A DNA stretch of 48,497 bases from Nitrincola sp. A-D6 (GTDB lineage: Bacteria > Pseudomonadota > Gammaproteobacteria > Pseudomonadales > Balneatricaceae). The notes beneath the pieces are model-generated. The model did no database searches. It worked only from the letters and a program-made list of their open reading frames with translations, and had not been told where the DNA came from. This document shows, one piece after another, positions 27,500-38,453 of this stretch. Position 1 is the stretch's first letter, and the number at the start of each line of letters is the position of its first letter. The DNA is taken from the NCBI RefSeq assembly GCF_000764495.1, contig NZ_JRLB01000037.1:1-48497 (forward strand), in the 5' to 3' direction. Position numbers and translations under genes: made by a program.

Positions 27500-27735
27500 T
27501 GCCCAGTCCTGCTTACGTTTGTGGTGCGTGCGTGGCAAGTATCCACGATGTATGTAAAAATCAGACGCGAAATTATAGTTGCAGGTGCTTTGGCTTGCAA
27601 ACCTTTTCTGGTTTTTTTGCTAATTTATCACTATTGGCTGTGCTGGCCGGGTTGTGGATAACTCCTTCTAAAAAGGATAGAATGGCTGCTATTCCACTCA
27701 GTTATCAGCAAGAAGAATCGGCCCGGGGTTAGTGC
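27500..27735. promoter_or_regulatory. rpmH-dnaA divergent region: dnaA promoter, DnaA box, possible part of oriC
   Basis: 236 bases without a gene. A consensus DnaA box (TTGTGGATAA, 27652-27661) is the most distinct element; weaker relatives are GTATCCACG near 27540, TTATCACTA near 27627 and TTATCAGCA near 27703. A plausible -10 (TAGAAT, 27677-27682) lies 19 bases after TTGTGG, so the box overlaps the -35 region, which suggests DnaA autoregulation. In Pseudomonas the origin lies in this gap, but only one perfect box is seen here, so oriC itself is not proven. Confidence 0.6.
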
Positions 27736-29280
27736 ATGTCAGAAGCGTTATGGGAGCGGTGTTTATCCGGTCTCAGGGAGGAGTTCCCGTCGCAGCAGTT
27801 CAATACATGGATACGTCCGCTGCGTCTGGCTGATTGTACAGCTGATCGTTTGATCCTAACGGCACCGAATCGCTTTGTTAAAGACTGGGTTACCGACAAG
27901 TATCTGAATCACATTCGTCAAACATTTGTAAATGTCAGCGGTAATCTCAGTGCCGATGTTAGTATCGATATTATGGCTAAGCCGATGGCGGCAAATGGTG
28001 ATAGCGGTTTTTTGACGGCCCGAACCCCTCCTGCTACCCAGTCTCAGCCTGAACGGTCTCTGCGCTTGCAACCCGATATTCGACCTGGTGTACCTGCTGA
28101 GGAGCCTGAAACGGCTGAGGCTAATTATTTGCCGGCCTTAGAGGTTGAATCTAATCCGTTACCACAACAGGACACTCGCAGAGAGCAACAATCTGTCGCG
28201 GTAGATGAGCCACGCAGGCGTGCATCACGCAAGGTAGATATCGAAGGAGGGGTGAAGCATCAGTCGAATCTGAATCCTGCGTTTACCTTTCAGGCTTTTG
28301 TACAGGGTAAATCTAACCAGTTGGCTCTTGCAGCGGCCCAGCAGGTAGCGGATAACCCCGGTGGTGGTTACAACCCCCTGTTTATCTATGGTGGTGTGGG
28401 TCTGGGTAAAACGCATTTGATGCATGCGGTAGGCTGCGAAATGCTTAAGCGTAATCCTAATGCGCGTATTGTCTATCTGCACTCAGAGCGCTTTGTCGCC
28501 GATATGGTTAAAGCGTTGCAGTTGAATGCCATCAATGATTTCAAGCGCTACTACCGTTCTGTTGATGCCTTGCTGATTGATGATATTCAGTTTTTTGCGG
28601 GGAAGGAGCGCTCCCAGGAGGAGTTTTTCCATACCTTTAATGCCTTGTTGGAAGGCGGTCAGCAGTTAATTTTGACCAGTGATCGCTATCCTAAAGAAAT
28701 ATCCGGCGTTGAAGAGCGCCTGAAGTCACGTTTTGGCTGGGGACTAACGGTTCCGATTGAGCCGCCAGAACTGGAAACCCGTGTGGCCATTTTGATGAAA
28801 AAAGCCGAAGAAGCGCGCATCCAGTTGCCCGATGACTCCGCTTTCTTTCTGGCGCAGAAAATTCGTTCCAACGTACGTGAACTCGAGGGTGCGCTAAAGC
28901 GAGTGATAGCGAATGCTCACTTCACGGGTAGTGAGATCAATACACCTTTTATTAAAGAGTCGCTGAAAGATCTGCTTGCCTTGCAGGATAAGCAGGTAAG
29001 TATTGATAATATTCAGCGAGTTGTCGCAGATTACTATAAAATTAAGATCAATGATCTCCTCTCGAAGCGCCGCAGTCGTTCTATTGCTCGACCACGGCAG
29101 ATGGCTATGTCATTATCGAAGGAACTGACTAACCATAGCTTGCCGGAAATTGGCAGCGCATTTGGTGGTCGAGATCATACGACGGTTCTTCATGCGTGTC
29201 GTAAAATTAAGGAGCTTCGCGAAAGCAACAACGACATTAGTGAAGATTATAAAAACCTGCTGCGTCATCTGACGGCGTAG
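27736..29280 (+). CDS. dnaA: Chromosomal replication initiator DnaA
   Basis: 514 residues. Domain I ([20 protein letters not shown]), a long low-complexity linker (residues ~90-175), the AAA+ domain with Walker [15 protein letters not shown] and Walker [14 protein letters not shown], and the C-terminal DNA-binding domain with [15 protein letters not shown]. It binds DnaA boxes and opens the origin. Start ATG 27736; dnaN follows after 29 bases. No frame break. Confidence 0.98.
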   Translation: MSEALWERCLSGLREEFPSQQFNTWIRPLRLADCTADRLILTAPNRFVKDWVTDKYLNHIRQTFVNVSGNLSADVSIDIMAKPMAANGDSGFLTARTPPATQSQPERSLRLQPDIRPGVPAEEPETAEANYLPALEVESNPLPQQDTRREQQSVAVDEPRRRASRKVDIEGGVKHQSNLNPAFTFQAFVQGKSNQLALAAAQQVADNPGGGYNPLFIYGGVGLGKTHLMHAVGCEMLKRNPNARIVYLHSERFVADMVKALQLNAINDFKRYYRSVDALLIDDIQFFAGKERSQEEFFHTFNALLEGGQQLILTSDRYPKEISGVEERLKSRFGWGLTVPIEPPELETRVAILMKKAEEARIQLPDDSAFFLAQKIRSNVRELEGALKRVIANAHFTGSEINTPFIKESLKDLLALQDKQVSIDNIQRVVADYYKIKINDLLSKRRSRSIARPRQMAMSLSKELTNHSLPEIGSAFGGRDHTTVLHACRKIKELRESNNDISEDYKNLLRHLTA

Positions 29281-29309
29281 CGCTCAGATCCTGACCAAGG
29301 AATGAAGCC

Positions 29310-30413
29310 ATGAGATTCGTCATTTCCAGAGAAGCACTGATCAGACCCCTGCAGTTGGTGGCTGGTGTAGTTGAACGCCGTCAGACCATGCCGGTACTCT
29401 CTAATATTCTTCTGGTTGCTGAGGACGGCATGCTGTCCCTGACCGGTACTGATCTTGAAGTCGAACTGGTAGCAAGGATTCCATTACAAGAGCTGTCTGA
29501 GTCAGGCTCAATTACTGTGCCTGCCCGCAAGTTAATGGATATTTGCAAATCACTTTCAGATGATGCGTTTGTTGAGATCAGTGTGACTGACGAAAAAGCG
29601 CGTATCAAGGCTGGTCGCAGCCGCTTCTCATTGGCAACTTTGCCTGCGGCTGATTTTCCCAATGTGGAAGATAGCCCGGAAGCGATGACGATCTCCTTAC
29701 CGCAGTCTGCTTTACGCCAGTTGATTGAGAAAACCGGTTTCTCTATGGCGCAGCAGGATGTGCGTTACTATCTGAATGGTATGCTAATGGAGGTGCGTGA
29801 CGCGAGTCTGCGCGCTGTGTCGACTGATGGGCACCGCCTGGCAACCTGCCTGACGCCGGTAGATGCTGAAGCGGGTCTTGATCACCAGATCATTGTGCCG
29901 CGTAAAGGTATTCTTGAACTGGCACGTTTGTTACAGGGTGGAGATGCACCGGTCACGCTGGTTATTGGTTCAAGCCATATTCGTGCCGTGGTTGGAGACT
30001 TCACCTTCACCTCTAAGCTGGTCGATGGCAAGTTTCCTGATTACAATCGGGTTATACCACGCAATGGTGATAAGGTGTTGCTGGGAGACCGTCAGGAGCT
30101 ACGTCAGGTATTTACCCGTATTGCCATACTGTCTAATGAAAAATACCGTGGCGTGCGTCTGAATCTGTCAAATGGCCTGTTGAAGGTCACTGCTAACAAT
30201 CCGGAGCAGGAAGAAGCTGAGGAGACCCTGGCGATCGATTATGAAGGCCAGGACCTGGAGATAGGTTTTAACGTTAACTATCTACTGGACGTCCTGTCCA
30301 TTCTCAATTCCGATGTCGTGCGTCTAATTCTTTCAGATGCCAATTCCAGTGCATTAGTGCAGGGCTACGATGAAAATGACGCGGTCTATGTCGTCATGCC
30401 GATGCGTATGTAA
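29310..30413 (+). CDS. dnaN: DNA polymerase III beta sliding clamp
   Basis: 367 residues, three repeated clamp domains. Typical blocks are MRFVISREALIRPLQLVAGV, RQTMPVLSNILLVAEDG, LRAVSTDGHRLATC, SKLVDGKFPDYNRVIP and the C-terminal YVVMPMRM. It forms the ring that tethers the replicative polymerase. The ribosome site AAGGA lies before ATG 29310. Confidence 0.98.
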   Translation: MRFVISREALIRPLQLVAGVVERRQTMPVLSNILLVAEDGMLSLTGTDLEVELVARIPLQELSESGSITVPARKLMDICKSLSDDAFVEISVTDEKARIKAGRSRFSLATLPAADFPNVEDSPEAMTISLPQSALRQLIEKTGFSMAQQDVRYYLNGMLMEVRDASLRAVSTDGHRLATCLTPVDAEAGLDHQIIVPRKGILELARLLQGGDAPVTLVIGSSHIRAVVGDFTFTSKLVDGKFPDYNRVIPRNGDKVLLGDRQELRQVFTRIAILSNEKYRGVRLNLSNGLLKVTANNPEQEEAEETLAIDYEGQDLEIGFNVNYLLDVLSILNSDVVRLILSDANSSALVQGYDENDAVYVVMPMRM

Positions 30414-30420
30414 TCGGGTC

Positions 30421-30448
30421 GGAGAGAGCTAGGCTCTCTCCTGCTTTT
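30421..30448 (+). terminator. Hairpin between dnaN and recF
   Basis: GGAGAGAGC-TAG-GCTCTCTCC, a perfect nine-base stem, followed by TGCTTTTACTTT. It sits 7 bases after dnaN and 12 bases before the recF ATG. It can terminate or attenuate dnaN transcripts and also occupies the place where a recF ribosome site would be. Confidence 0.75.
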
Positions 30449-30453
30449 ACTTT

Positions 30454-31542
30454 ATGCCTATCACTGAACTACAGATTTCCAGAATTCGAAATCTTCAGAC
30501 TCCGGTTTTTTCCCCGGCGTCGCGGATCAATATTATCTCGGGTCAGAATGGCAGTGGTAAAACCAGTATTCTGGAAGCGATTCATTTTTTATCCACAACC
30601 CGTTCTTTCCGCACTACCGAGCTACGTCATCTGGTATCACAGGGTGAACAATCAGCCTTGGTTTTTTCCCGCGTTGAGTCATCCTCATCCACACACCCTC
30701 TAGCTCTTGGTGTAGAGCGTACACTGGACGGAGATGTAAGGGTACGTTTCGATGGGCGTTCACTGGATTCAGCTGAGCTTGCCAGTCTTTTACCCGTACA
30801 GGTTCTTTATAGTGGTACCTTTGAGCTTTTAGACGGCTCGCCTTCGGTTAGGCGGCAGTTTATTGATTGGGGTGGCTTTCATGCTGATCCTGCGTTTATA
30901 ACCTTGTGGCGGGGTTTCAGGCGTGCATTGAAACAAAGAAATTCTTTATTGAAATATGGTAAAATCGACAGGTTCCAGATGCAGGTCTGGGATCGTGAGT
31001 TTGTTAGCTACGGTGAGCTGTTGACTCAGCATCGGCAAGCCTATATTGCTGCGTTGTTACCGGAGTTCAAGCGCATTCTGTCGGTGCTCTTGGGTGATGT
31101 CGAAGTTGAGCTTAAGTTTCACTCTGGCTGGGATAGTAAGCGGGAGTTGATGGCTGTTTTGGCTGATCAATTTCCCAGAGAAGCCGCTCAAGGGTTTACG
31201 CTGTCCGGACCGCAACGTGCTGATTTGCGCTTTCGTTGTGGTGGAGTCAATGCAGCAGACCGCCTCTCACGGGGTCAGAAGAAATTGGTCGTCAGTGCAT
31301 TGCGCCTGGCGCAGGGGCAGTTGTTTCGGCAAAAAGCTGACAGGCCCTGTATCTATCTGATCGATGACCTGCCTTCTGAACTGGATGAACCGCATGCCAG
31401 GCTGTTTTGCCAATTTCTTGAGCGCAGCCAGGATCAATGCTTCATCACTTGTGTCGAGCCAGACACATTAACTGAATTTTGGTCGCCGGATACGGATCTG
31501 GCGCTCTTTCATCTGGATGCCGGCCACTTACTTAGCCGGTGA
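30454..31542 (+). CDS. recF: DNA replication and repair protein RecF
   Basis: 362 residues, SMC-like ATPase that loads RecA at single-strand gaps. Opens MPITELQISRIRNLQ, Walker A SGQNGSGKTSILEAIHFLST, central LDGSPSVRRQFIDWG, signature DRLSRGQKKLVVSALRLAQG and Walker B CIYLIDDLPSELDE. The ATG has no Shine-Dalgarno sequence: a hairpin ends just upstream. Start retained because the family begins at this residue. Confidence 0.95.
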   Translation: MPITELQISRIRNLQTPVFSPASRINIISGQNGSGKTSILEAIHFLSTTRSFRTTELRHLVSQGEQSALVFSRVESSSSTHPLALGVERTLDGDVRVRFDGRSLDSAELASLLPVQVLYSGTFELLDGSPSVRRQFIDWGGFHADPAFITLWRGFRRALKQRNSLLKYGKIDRFQMQVWDREFVSYGELLTQHRQAYIAALLPEFKRILSVLLGDVEVELKFHSGWDSKRELMAVLADQFPREAAQGFTLSGPQRADLRFRCGGVNAADRLSRGQKKLVVSALRLAQGQLFRQKADRPCIYLIDDLPSELDEPHARLFCQFLERSQDQCFITCVEPDTLTEFWSPDTDLALFHLDAGHLLSR

Positions 31543-31548
31543 CGCTAG

Positions 31549-33981
<2,433 letters not shown>

Positions 33982-34006
33982 TTGATTTCTAGCATCTATA
34001 AACACC

Positions 34007-34029
34007 AGGAGGCTTAGGCCTCCTTTTTT
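34007..34029 (+). terminator. Intrinsic terminator after gyrB
   Basis: AGGAGGC-TTAG-GCCTCCT followed directly by a run of T (34025-34029), 25 bases past the gyrB stop. Ends the dnaA-dnaN-recF-gyrB operon. Confidence 0.93.
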
Positions 34030-34134
34030 ATGTACAGGATGTACGGTATGCCCAAAACACTCGCTCTGATCGTGGGGCAGGCCCTGCCGCGTGCGCATGG
34101 ATGCGCAGGAGCGGTGCATGTACAGGACGTACGG
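34030..34134. repeat. Structured intergenic repeat of small hairpins with GGA-type loops
   Basis: Flanked by near-identical 17-mers (ATGTACAGGATGTACGG at 34030-34046; ATGTACAGGACGTACGG at 34118-34134), each able to fold as GTAC...GTAC. Between them lie GGCAGG-C-CCTGCC (34076-34088) and TGCGCAT-GG-ATGCGCA (34092-34107). The series of short hairpins resembles dispersed REP-like elements of marine gammaproteobacteria. No reading frame of note. Confidence 0.6.
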
Positions 34135-34213
34135 GCAGAAAGCTGCTCCTGTGTTTTCTGCATAGACCCCATCCTTGAGGCTATATTCTGCTGGCATGGA
34201 CGTCTAGGAGAGG

Positions 34214-34229
34214 TGTTTCACGTGAAACA
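34214..34229. promoter_or_regulatory. parS centromere site 1
   Basis: TGTTTCACGTGAAACA, a perfect 16-bp palindrome identical to the bacterial parS consensus bound by ParB. It lies close to the origin, as expected for chromosome partition sites. The parA/parB genes are not in the window. Confidence 0.93.
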
Positions 34230-34341
34230 TTGCAGTGCATATGCTGTCTGCACAATTGTATATATGGTAAATACAAAACTACTCTGTATGGGCGGTGTCC
34301 ATAAAGCGATACTCTATGGATACCTTGATGCGTAGGACCGG

Positions 34342-34357
34342 TGTTCCACGTGAAACA
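34342..34357. promoter_or_regulatory. parS centromere site 2
   Basis: TGTTCCACGTGAAACA, matching the parS consensus with one asymmetric base, 128 bases from the first site. The interval between the two (34230-34341) has no gene. Confidence 0.93.
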
Positions 34358-34368
34358 TTCGGGCAATA

Positions 34369-34392
34369 AAAAACCCTGCTAGCAGGGTTTTT
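34369..34392 (-). terminator. Terminator of the glyQ-glyS operon
   Basis: AAAAACCCTGCT followed by AGCAGGGTTTTT is a fully palindromic 24-bp hairpin 23 bases past the glyS stop on the minus strand, ending in T residues on that strand. Confidence 0.9.
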
Positions 34393-34415
34393 AAGGGCAT
34401 TAAGAAAGTCTGCAA

Positions 34416-36464
34416 TTACAATAATGAGATATCCGCTGTGCCAAGGAATAGCCCGCGAAGTTGCGCAAGTAATGCCAGGCGATTGTGCCTTGTGGCATCA
34501 TCGTCAGCCATAACCATCACCTCATCAAAAAAGCGGTTTACCTGCGGATTTAATGCTGCAAGTAATGTCATGGCTTCCGGATACCGGCCCTGAGCAAATA
34601 GCGGTCGGGTTTGTGCAGTTAATGTTGCAACAGCATTCGCCAGTTCTTTTTCGGCATCTTCAGTCAGAAGGCTTGCGTCAACAACACTTGGCGCATCAGC
34701 TGTAGACTGTTTGGCTAGTATGTTGGCAACACGCTTATTGGCTGCGGCAAGATCTTGAGCCTCAGGTAGTTGAGCAAAATCCGACACCGCAATAACACGC
34801 TTGTTGAAATCGAGAGGTCGTGTAGGTCTAAGTGCATGCACCGCTTGGTAAACGGATACAGAGACGCCCTTCTCTTCATACCAGGCCCGCAGGCGCTCCA
34901 GCATAAAATCAATAACACGTTCAGTTACATCGGCACTACCGGGAAGATCTGTATAGTTTGATGCCGCGAGTTGCACCAGCTGCGCCAAGTCTAAATCTAA
35001 CTGGTGGTCAATAATAATACGTAGAATACCCAATGACTGCCGACGCAGTGCAAAGGGATCTTTGGATCCGGTGGGTGGTTGGTTAATCGCAAAAAGACCG
35101 GTGATGGTATCTATGCGATCCGCAAGCGCTAAGGCCATGCCGGTTTTGGTGGTGGGGAGTTCATCACCAGAAAAACGAGGCATGTACTGTTCATTGAGCG
35201 CCAGTGCAACCTCGTCAACCTCGCCGTCATGACGCGCATAGTAGTAGCCCATTAAGCCTTGCAGCTCGGTGAACTCAAAAACCATATCGGTCATCAGGTC
35301 GCATTTGGACAGCGCTGCTGCACGCTCGGCATAATCCGTGTTACCACCAATCAGGCGGGCAATGCTGCCTGCTAACTTGCTGACCCGCACTGTTTTGTCA
35401 TGCAGCGTGCCCAGATCATGTTGGAAAACGATGCTTTTAAGTTTATCAATACGCGAAGCCAGGGGGGATTGGCGGTCCTGCTCAAAGAAAAAGGCGGCAT
35501 CAGCAAGACGTGGACGAATTACCTTCTCGTTACCTGAAATGATCTGTGCAGGGTCCAGCGATTCTATATTGGCCACAGTGATAAAGTAAGGTAGCAGCTT
35601 GCCCTGCTGATCAATTAGATGAAAGTATTTCTGATTGCTCTTCATTGATGAGATCAATGCCTCAGAGGGTACCTCCAGAAAACGCTCTTCAAAGCGACCA
35701 GTTAGTGCTACTGGCCACTCATTAAGGGCACAAACTTCTTCAAGAAGGTCTTCATCGATCACGACTTCTGCATTTACTTTCTGTGCTTCTGCCAATACTT
35801 GTTGTCGAATTTTTTCCATGCGCTGAGCGAAATCAACAATCACCTTGCCGGGTGATAGTAGCTTAGGCTGGTAATCACCTGGAGATAAAAGCTCAATGTC
35901 ATGCGGATAATGGAAGCGGTGACCACGGGTTTTCCGACCGGACGTGAGGCCTAGAATTTCACAGGGGATGACGCTTTCGCCCAACAGCATTACCAGCCAG
36001 TGCACGGGACGGACAAACTCAGTACGGCTACTACCCCAGCGCATGCGTTTTGGAATAGGTAACTGATTAAGCGATTCAGACACTATAGCGGGGAGGAGTT
36101 CCTCAGATGATTTGCCTGTCTCTATACCGCGGTGAACAAAGTAGCTCCCCTTACCTACTTCAGTTTGAATCAGCTCATCAACCGTGACGCCGCACGAGCG
36201 GGCAAAGCCTTCAACGGCCTTGGCCGGGGCTTGAGTAGCAGGTCCGCGTTTTTCAAATTCACGATCCGGCTGGCGTTCAGCTAAAGCTGTTATCTGTACA
36301 GCCAGACGCCGTGGAGCTGCAAAATAGCAGGCGTTTGTATAGGTTAAACCGGCCTGTTGCAGCCCAGACTCTATGCCACTCAGAAATGCGCTGGCAAGTG
36401 CTTTTAAGGAGGTTGGTGGTAGTTCTTCGGTGCCGATCTCTACCAGAAAATCCTGTGCAGACAT
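34416..36464 (-). CDS. glyS: Glycyl-tRNA synthetase beta subunit
   Basis: 682 residues, the tRNA-recognising subunit of the alpha2-beta2 enzyme. Typical opening DFLVEIGTEELPPTSLKALA, then RFHYPHDIELLSPGDY, EEVCALNEWPVALTGRFEER, SNQKYFHLIDQQGKLLPYFI and DPFALRRQSLGILRII. Its ATG shares one base with the glyQ stop (TAATG), so translation is coupled. Confidence 0.97.
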   Translation of the reverse strand: MSAQDFLVEIGTEELPPTSLKALASAFLSGIESGLQQAGLTYTNACYFAAPRRLAVQITALAERQPDREFEKRGPATQAPAKAVEGFARSCGVTVDELIQTEVGKGSYFVHRGIETGKSSEELLPAIVSESLNQLPIPKRMRWGSSRTEFVRPVHWLVMLLGESVIPCEILGLTSGRKTRGHRFHYPHDIELLSPGDYQPKLLSPGKVIVDFAQRMEKIRQQVLAEAQKVNAEVVIDEDLLEEVCALNEWPVALTGRFEERFLEVPSEALISSMKSNQKYFHLIDQQGKLLPYFITVANIESLDPAQIISGNEKVIRPRLADAAFFFEQDRQSPLASRIDKLKSIVFQHDLGTLHDKTVRVSKLAGSIARLIGGNTDYAERAAALSKCDLMTDMVFEFTELQGLMGYYYARHDGEVDEVALALNEQYMPRFSGDELPTTKTGMALALADRIDTITGLFAINQPPTGSKDPFALRRQSLGILRIIIDHQLDLDLAQLVQLAASNYTDLPGSADVTERVIDFMLERLRAWYEEKGVSVSVYQAVHALRPTRPLDFNKRVIAVSDFAQLPEAQDLAAANKRVANILAKQSTADAPSVVDASLLTEDAEKELANAVATLTAQTRPLFAQGRYPEAMTLLAALNPQVNRFFDEVMVMADDDATRHNRLALLAQLRGLFLGTADISLL

Positions 36465-37417
36465 TAGTGTTTCTCCTCGCTGGCGGCTAAAACTTCCTGG
36501 CGAATGCCTTCCGGGGCAAGTGGAAAGCCCAGGGCTTTGCGCTTGTCGAAATAGGCATGAGCAACCAGGCGAGCCAGTGTTCTTACTCTAAGAATAAAGC
36601 GCTGACGTTCAGTAACTGAGATGGCATGGCGTGAGTCAAGCAGATTGAATGTATGCGAAGCTTTCAGAACCATTTCATAAGCGGGTAGCGGCAGTGAAGC
36701 TTCAAGTAGCTTATTACATTCGCGCTCATAATGATCAAAATTACTAAACAGTGTAGGTACGTCGGCATGTTCAAAATTATAGGTCGACATCTCGACTTCA
36801 TTCTGATGGAACACATCGCCGTAGGTCACCACGCTGCCGTCAGGTTGCTTGGCCCAGACCAGGTCGTAGACACTGTCGACACCCTGGAGGTACATGGCTA
36901 TGCGCTCAAGCCCGTAGGTAAGTTCACCAGTAACCGGGTAACACTCAAGTCCACCGGCCTGTTGGAAATAGGTGAACTGAGTCACCTCCATACCATTGAG
37001 CCATATCTCCCAGCCAAGCCCCCAGGCACCCAGTGTGGGCGACTCCCAGTTATCTTCGACAAAGCGGATATCATGTACCAACGGATCAATACCAACATGC
37101 TTGAATGAGCCAAGAAAAAGCTCTTGCAGATTTGGCGGTGATGGTTTGAGTACTACCTGAAATTGATAATAATGCTGCAGGCGGTTGGGGTTCTCTCCAT
37201 AGCGGCCATCTGTGGGGCGGCGACTTGGCTGTACATAGGCCGAACGCCAGGACTCTGGGCCAATAGAGCGTAAAAATGTTGCAGGGTGAAAGGTCCCTGC
37301 CCCGACCTCAAGATCAAGGGGCTGAACGATAACGCAACCCTGGTCGCCCCAATACTGCTGCAGGGCGAGGATCAGACCCTGAAATGTGCTAACGTCTGTA
37401 GTAGCCTTGTCAGTCAC
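36464..37417 (-). CDS. glyQ: Glycyl-tRNA synthetase alpha subunit
   Basis: 317 residues, catalytic subunit of class II bacterial glycyl-tRNA synthetase. Core: [81 protein letters not shown] place the start at GTG 37417 because AAGGTG lies six bases ahead; a GTG three codons earlier lacks that spacing. It is divergent from the acyltransferase gene. Confidence 0.95.
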   Translation of the reverse strand: MTDKATTDVSTFQGLILALQQYWGDQGCVIVQPLDLEVGAGTFHPATFLRSIGPESWRSAYVQPSRRPTDGRYGENPNRLQHYYQFQVVLKPSPPNLQELFLGSFKHVGIDPLVHDIRFVEDNWESPTLGAWGLGWEIWLNGMEVTQFTYFQQAGGLECYPVTGELTYGLERIAMYLQGVDSVYDLVWAKQPDGSVVTYGDVFHQNEVEMSTYNFEHADVPTLFSNFDHYERECNKLLEASLPLPAYEMVLKASHTFNLLDSRHAISVTERQRFILRVRTLARLVAHAYFDKRKALGFPLAPEGIRQEVLAASEEKH

Positions 37418-37502
37418 GTGAATCACCTTATGTTAATGGGATCGAAATAAACCCGTAATTATACATGAACAAGGCCGATAGGGCGTGACTCCATCAGAGA
37501 AA

Positions 37503-37534
37503 CTTGCTAGGTCTTGAGCCTTCATGGGTATAAT
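37503..37534 (+). promoter_or_regulatory. Candidate sigma-70 promoter of the acyltransferase gene
   Basis: TTGCTA, a 19-20 base spacer, then a perfect TATAAT at 37529-37534. The start would fall near 37541, which excludes the ATG at 37524 and supports ATG 37560 as the gene start. Spacer is slightly long. Confidence 0.5.
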
Positions 37535-37559
37535 AAGTGAAAATTATGCTGGGGTTGGA

Positions 37560-38453
37560 ATGAAAAAGATTAAAGGCATATTAGCCATTGTGGCTTTGGG
37601 TCTTACTGCTTTGCTGCCACTGCGGTGGGCACAAGGATTGGGAAAGCGCATGGGACGCTACTTTTTTCGTCAGGGCGATACCAGCCGTATATACCGCACT
37701 ACCCGTGCGAATCTAACTAGCTGCTATCCGGAACTGTCAGAAGATCAGCGTGAAATCATTATTCAGCAAAGCCTTGAACAGACCGGGCAGTCCATTGCAG
37801 AAATGGGAATGTCCTGGTTATGGCCAGTTAAACGCACATTGAAAACCATCCATGCTGTACATAATGAAGCGTTGATTACCGACGGCATTGCTGCTGGCAA
37901 GGGGGTGATTTTGATGGCACCACATTTGGGTAACTGGGAGGTGCTAAATCTCTATCTGTCTAACCGTTATACCTTTACGGCTATGTACAAACCCCCGCGT
38001 CAGAAGCAGCTGGACAACCTGATCAAGCGTATGCGTGCACGGCTAGGCACGGATATGGCCCCAGCCAATGTACAGGGCGTGCGTAAAGTGATGAAAGCGC
38101 TCAAACGCAGCGAGATGGTGGGCATACTTCCGGACCAGGAACCCGATGTGGGAAGCGGTGTGTTTGCAGACTTTTTTGGCACCCCTGCCCTGACTATGAC
38201 GCTGCTGCCGCAGTTGGCTGCACAGACAGGTGCTAAAGTAATTTGTGGCTATGCCAAGCGGTTGGATAACGCAGCCGGGTTTGAAATTTACTTCAGTGAA
38301 GCCGAAGCCGATGTTTCACTCAAGGATGCCCAGTTGGCCACAGAGGCCATGAACCGCTCTGTAGAGCGTTGCGTGCGTGAATTACCAGCGCAGTATCAGT
38401 GGGAATACAAACGCTTTAATTCGCGCCCAGAAGGCGGTGCACGAGTATACTGA
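37560..38453 (+). CDS. LpxL/HtrB-family lipid A acyltransferase (lysophospholipid acyltransferase superfamily)
   Basis: 297 residues from ATG 37560. An N-terminal hydrophobic anchor (ILAIVALGLTALLPLRWAQG) is followed by the cytoplasmic acyltransferase core with the H-x4-E catalytic box in LMAPHLGNWEVLNLY, the MYKPPRQKQLDNLIKRMRAR substrate block and GILPDQEPDVGSGVFADFFG. The family adds secondary acyl chains to lipid A at the inner face of the cytoplasmic membrane. A homologous gene occupies the same place after glyQ in Pseudomonas. Which acyl chain it transfers cannot be told. Confidence 0.85.
   Translation: MKKIKGILAIVALGLTALLPLRWAQGLGKRMGRYFFRQGDTSRIYRTTRANLTSCYPELSEDQREIIIQQSLEQTGQSIAEMGMSWLWPVKRTLKTIHAVHNEALITDGIAAGKGVILMAPHLGNWEVLNLYLSNRYTFTAMYKPPRQKQLDNLIKRMRARLGTDMAPANVQGVRKVMKALKRSEMVGILPDQEPDVGSGVFADFFGTPALTMTLLPQLAAQTGAKVICGYAKRLDNAAGFEIYFSEAEADVSLKDAQLATEAMNRSVERCVRELPAQYQWEYKRFNSRPEGGARVY

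Noticed and set aside
27430..27732. Open frame on the plus strand across rpmH and the dnaA promoter region
   Set aside because: It runs antisense through rpmH, has no ribosome site and no family resemblance, and covers the DnaA box and probable dnaA promoter.
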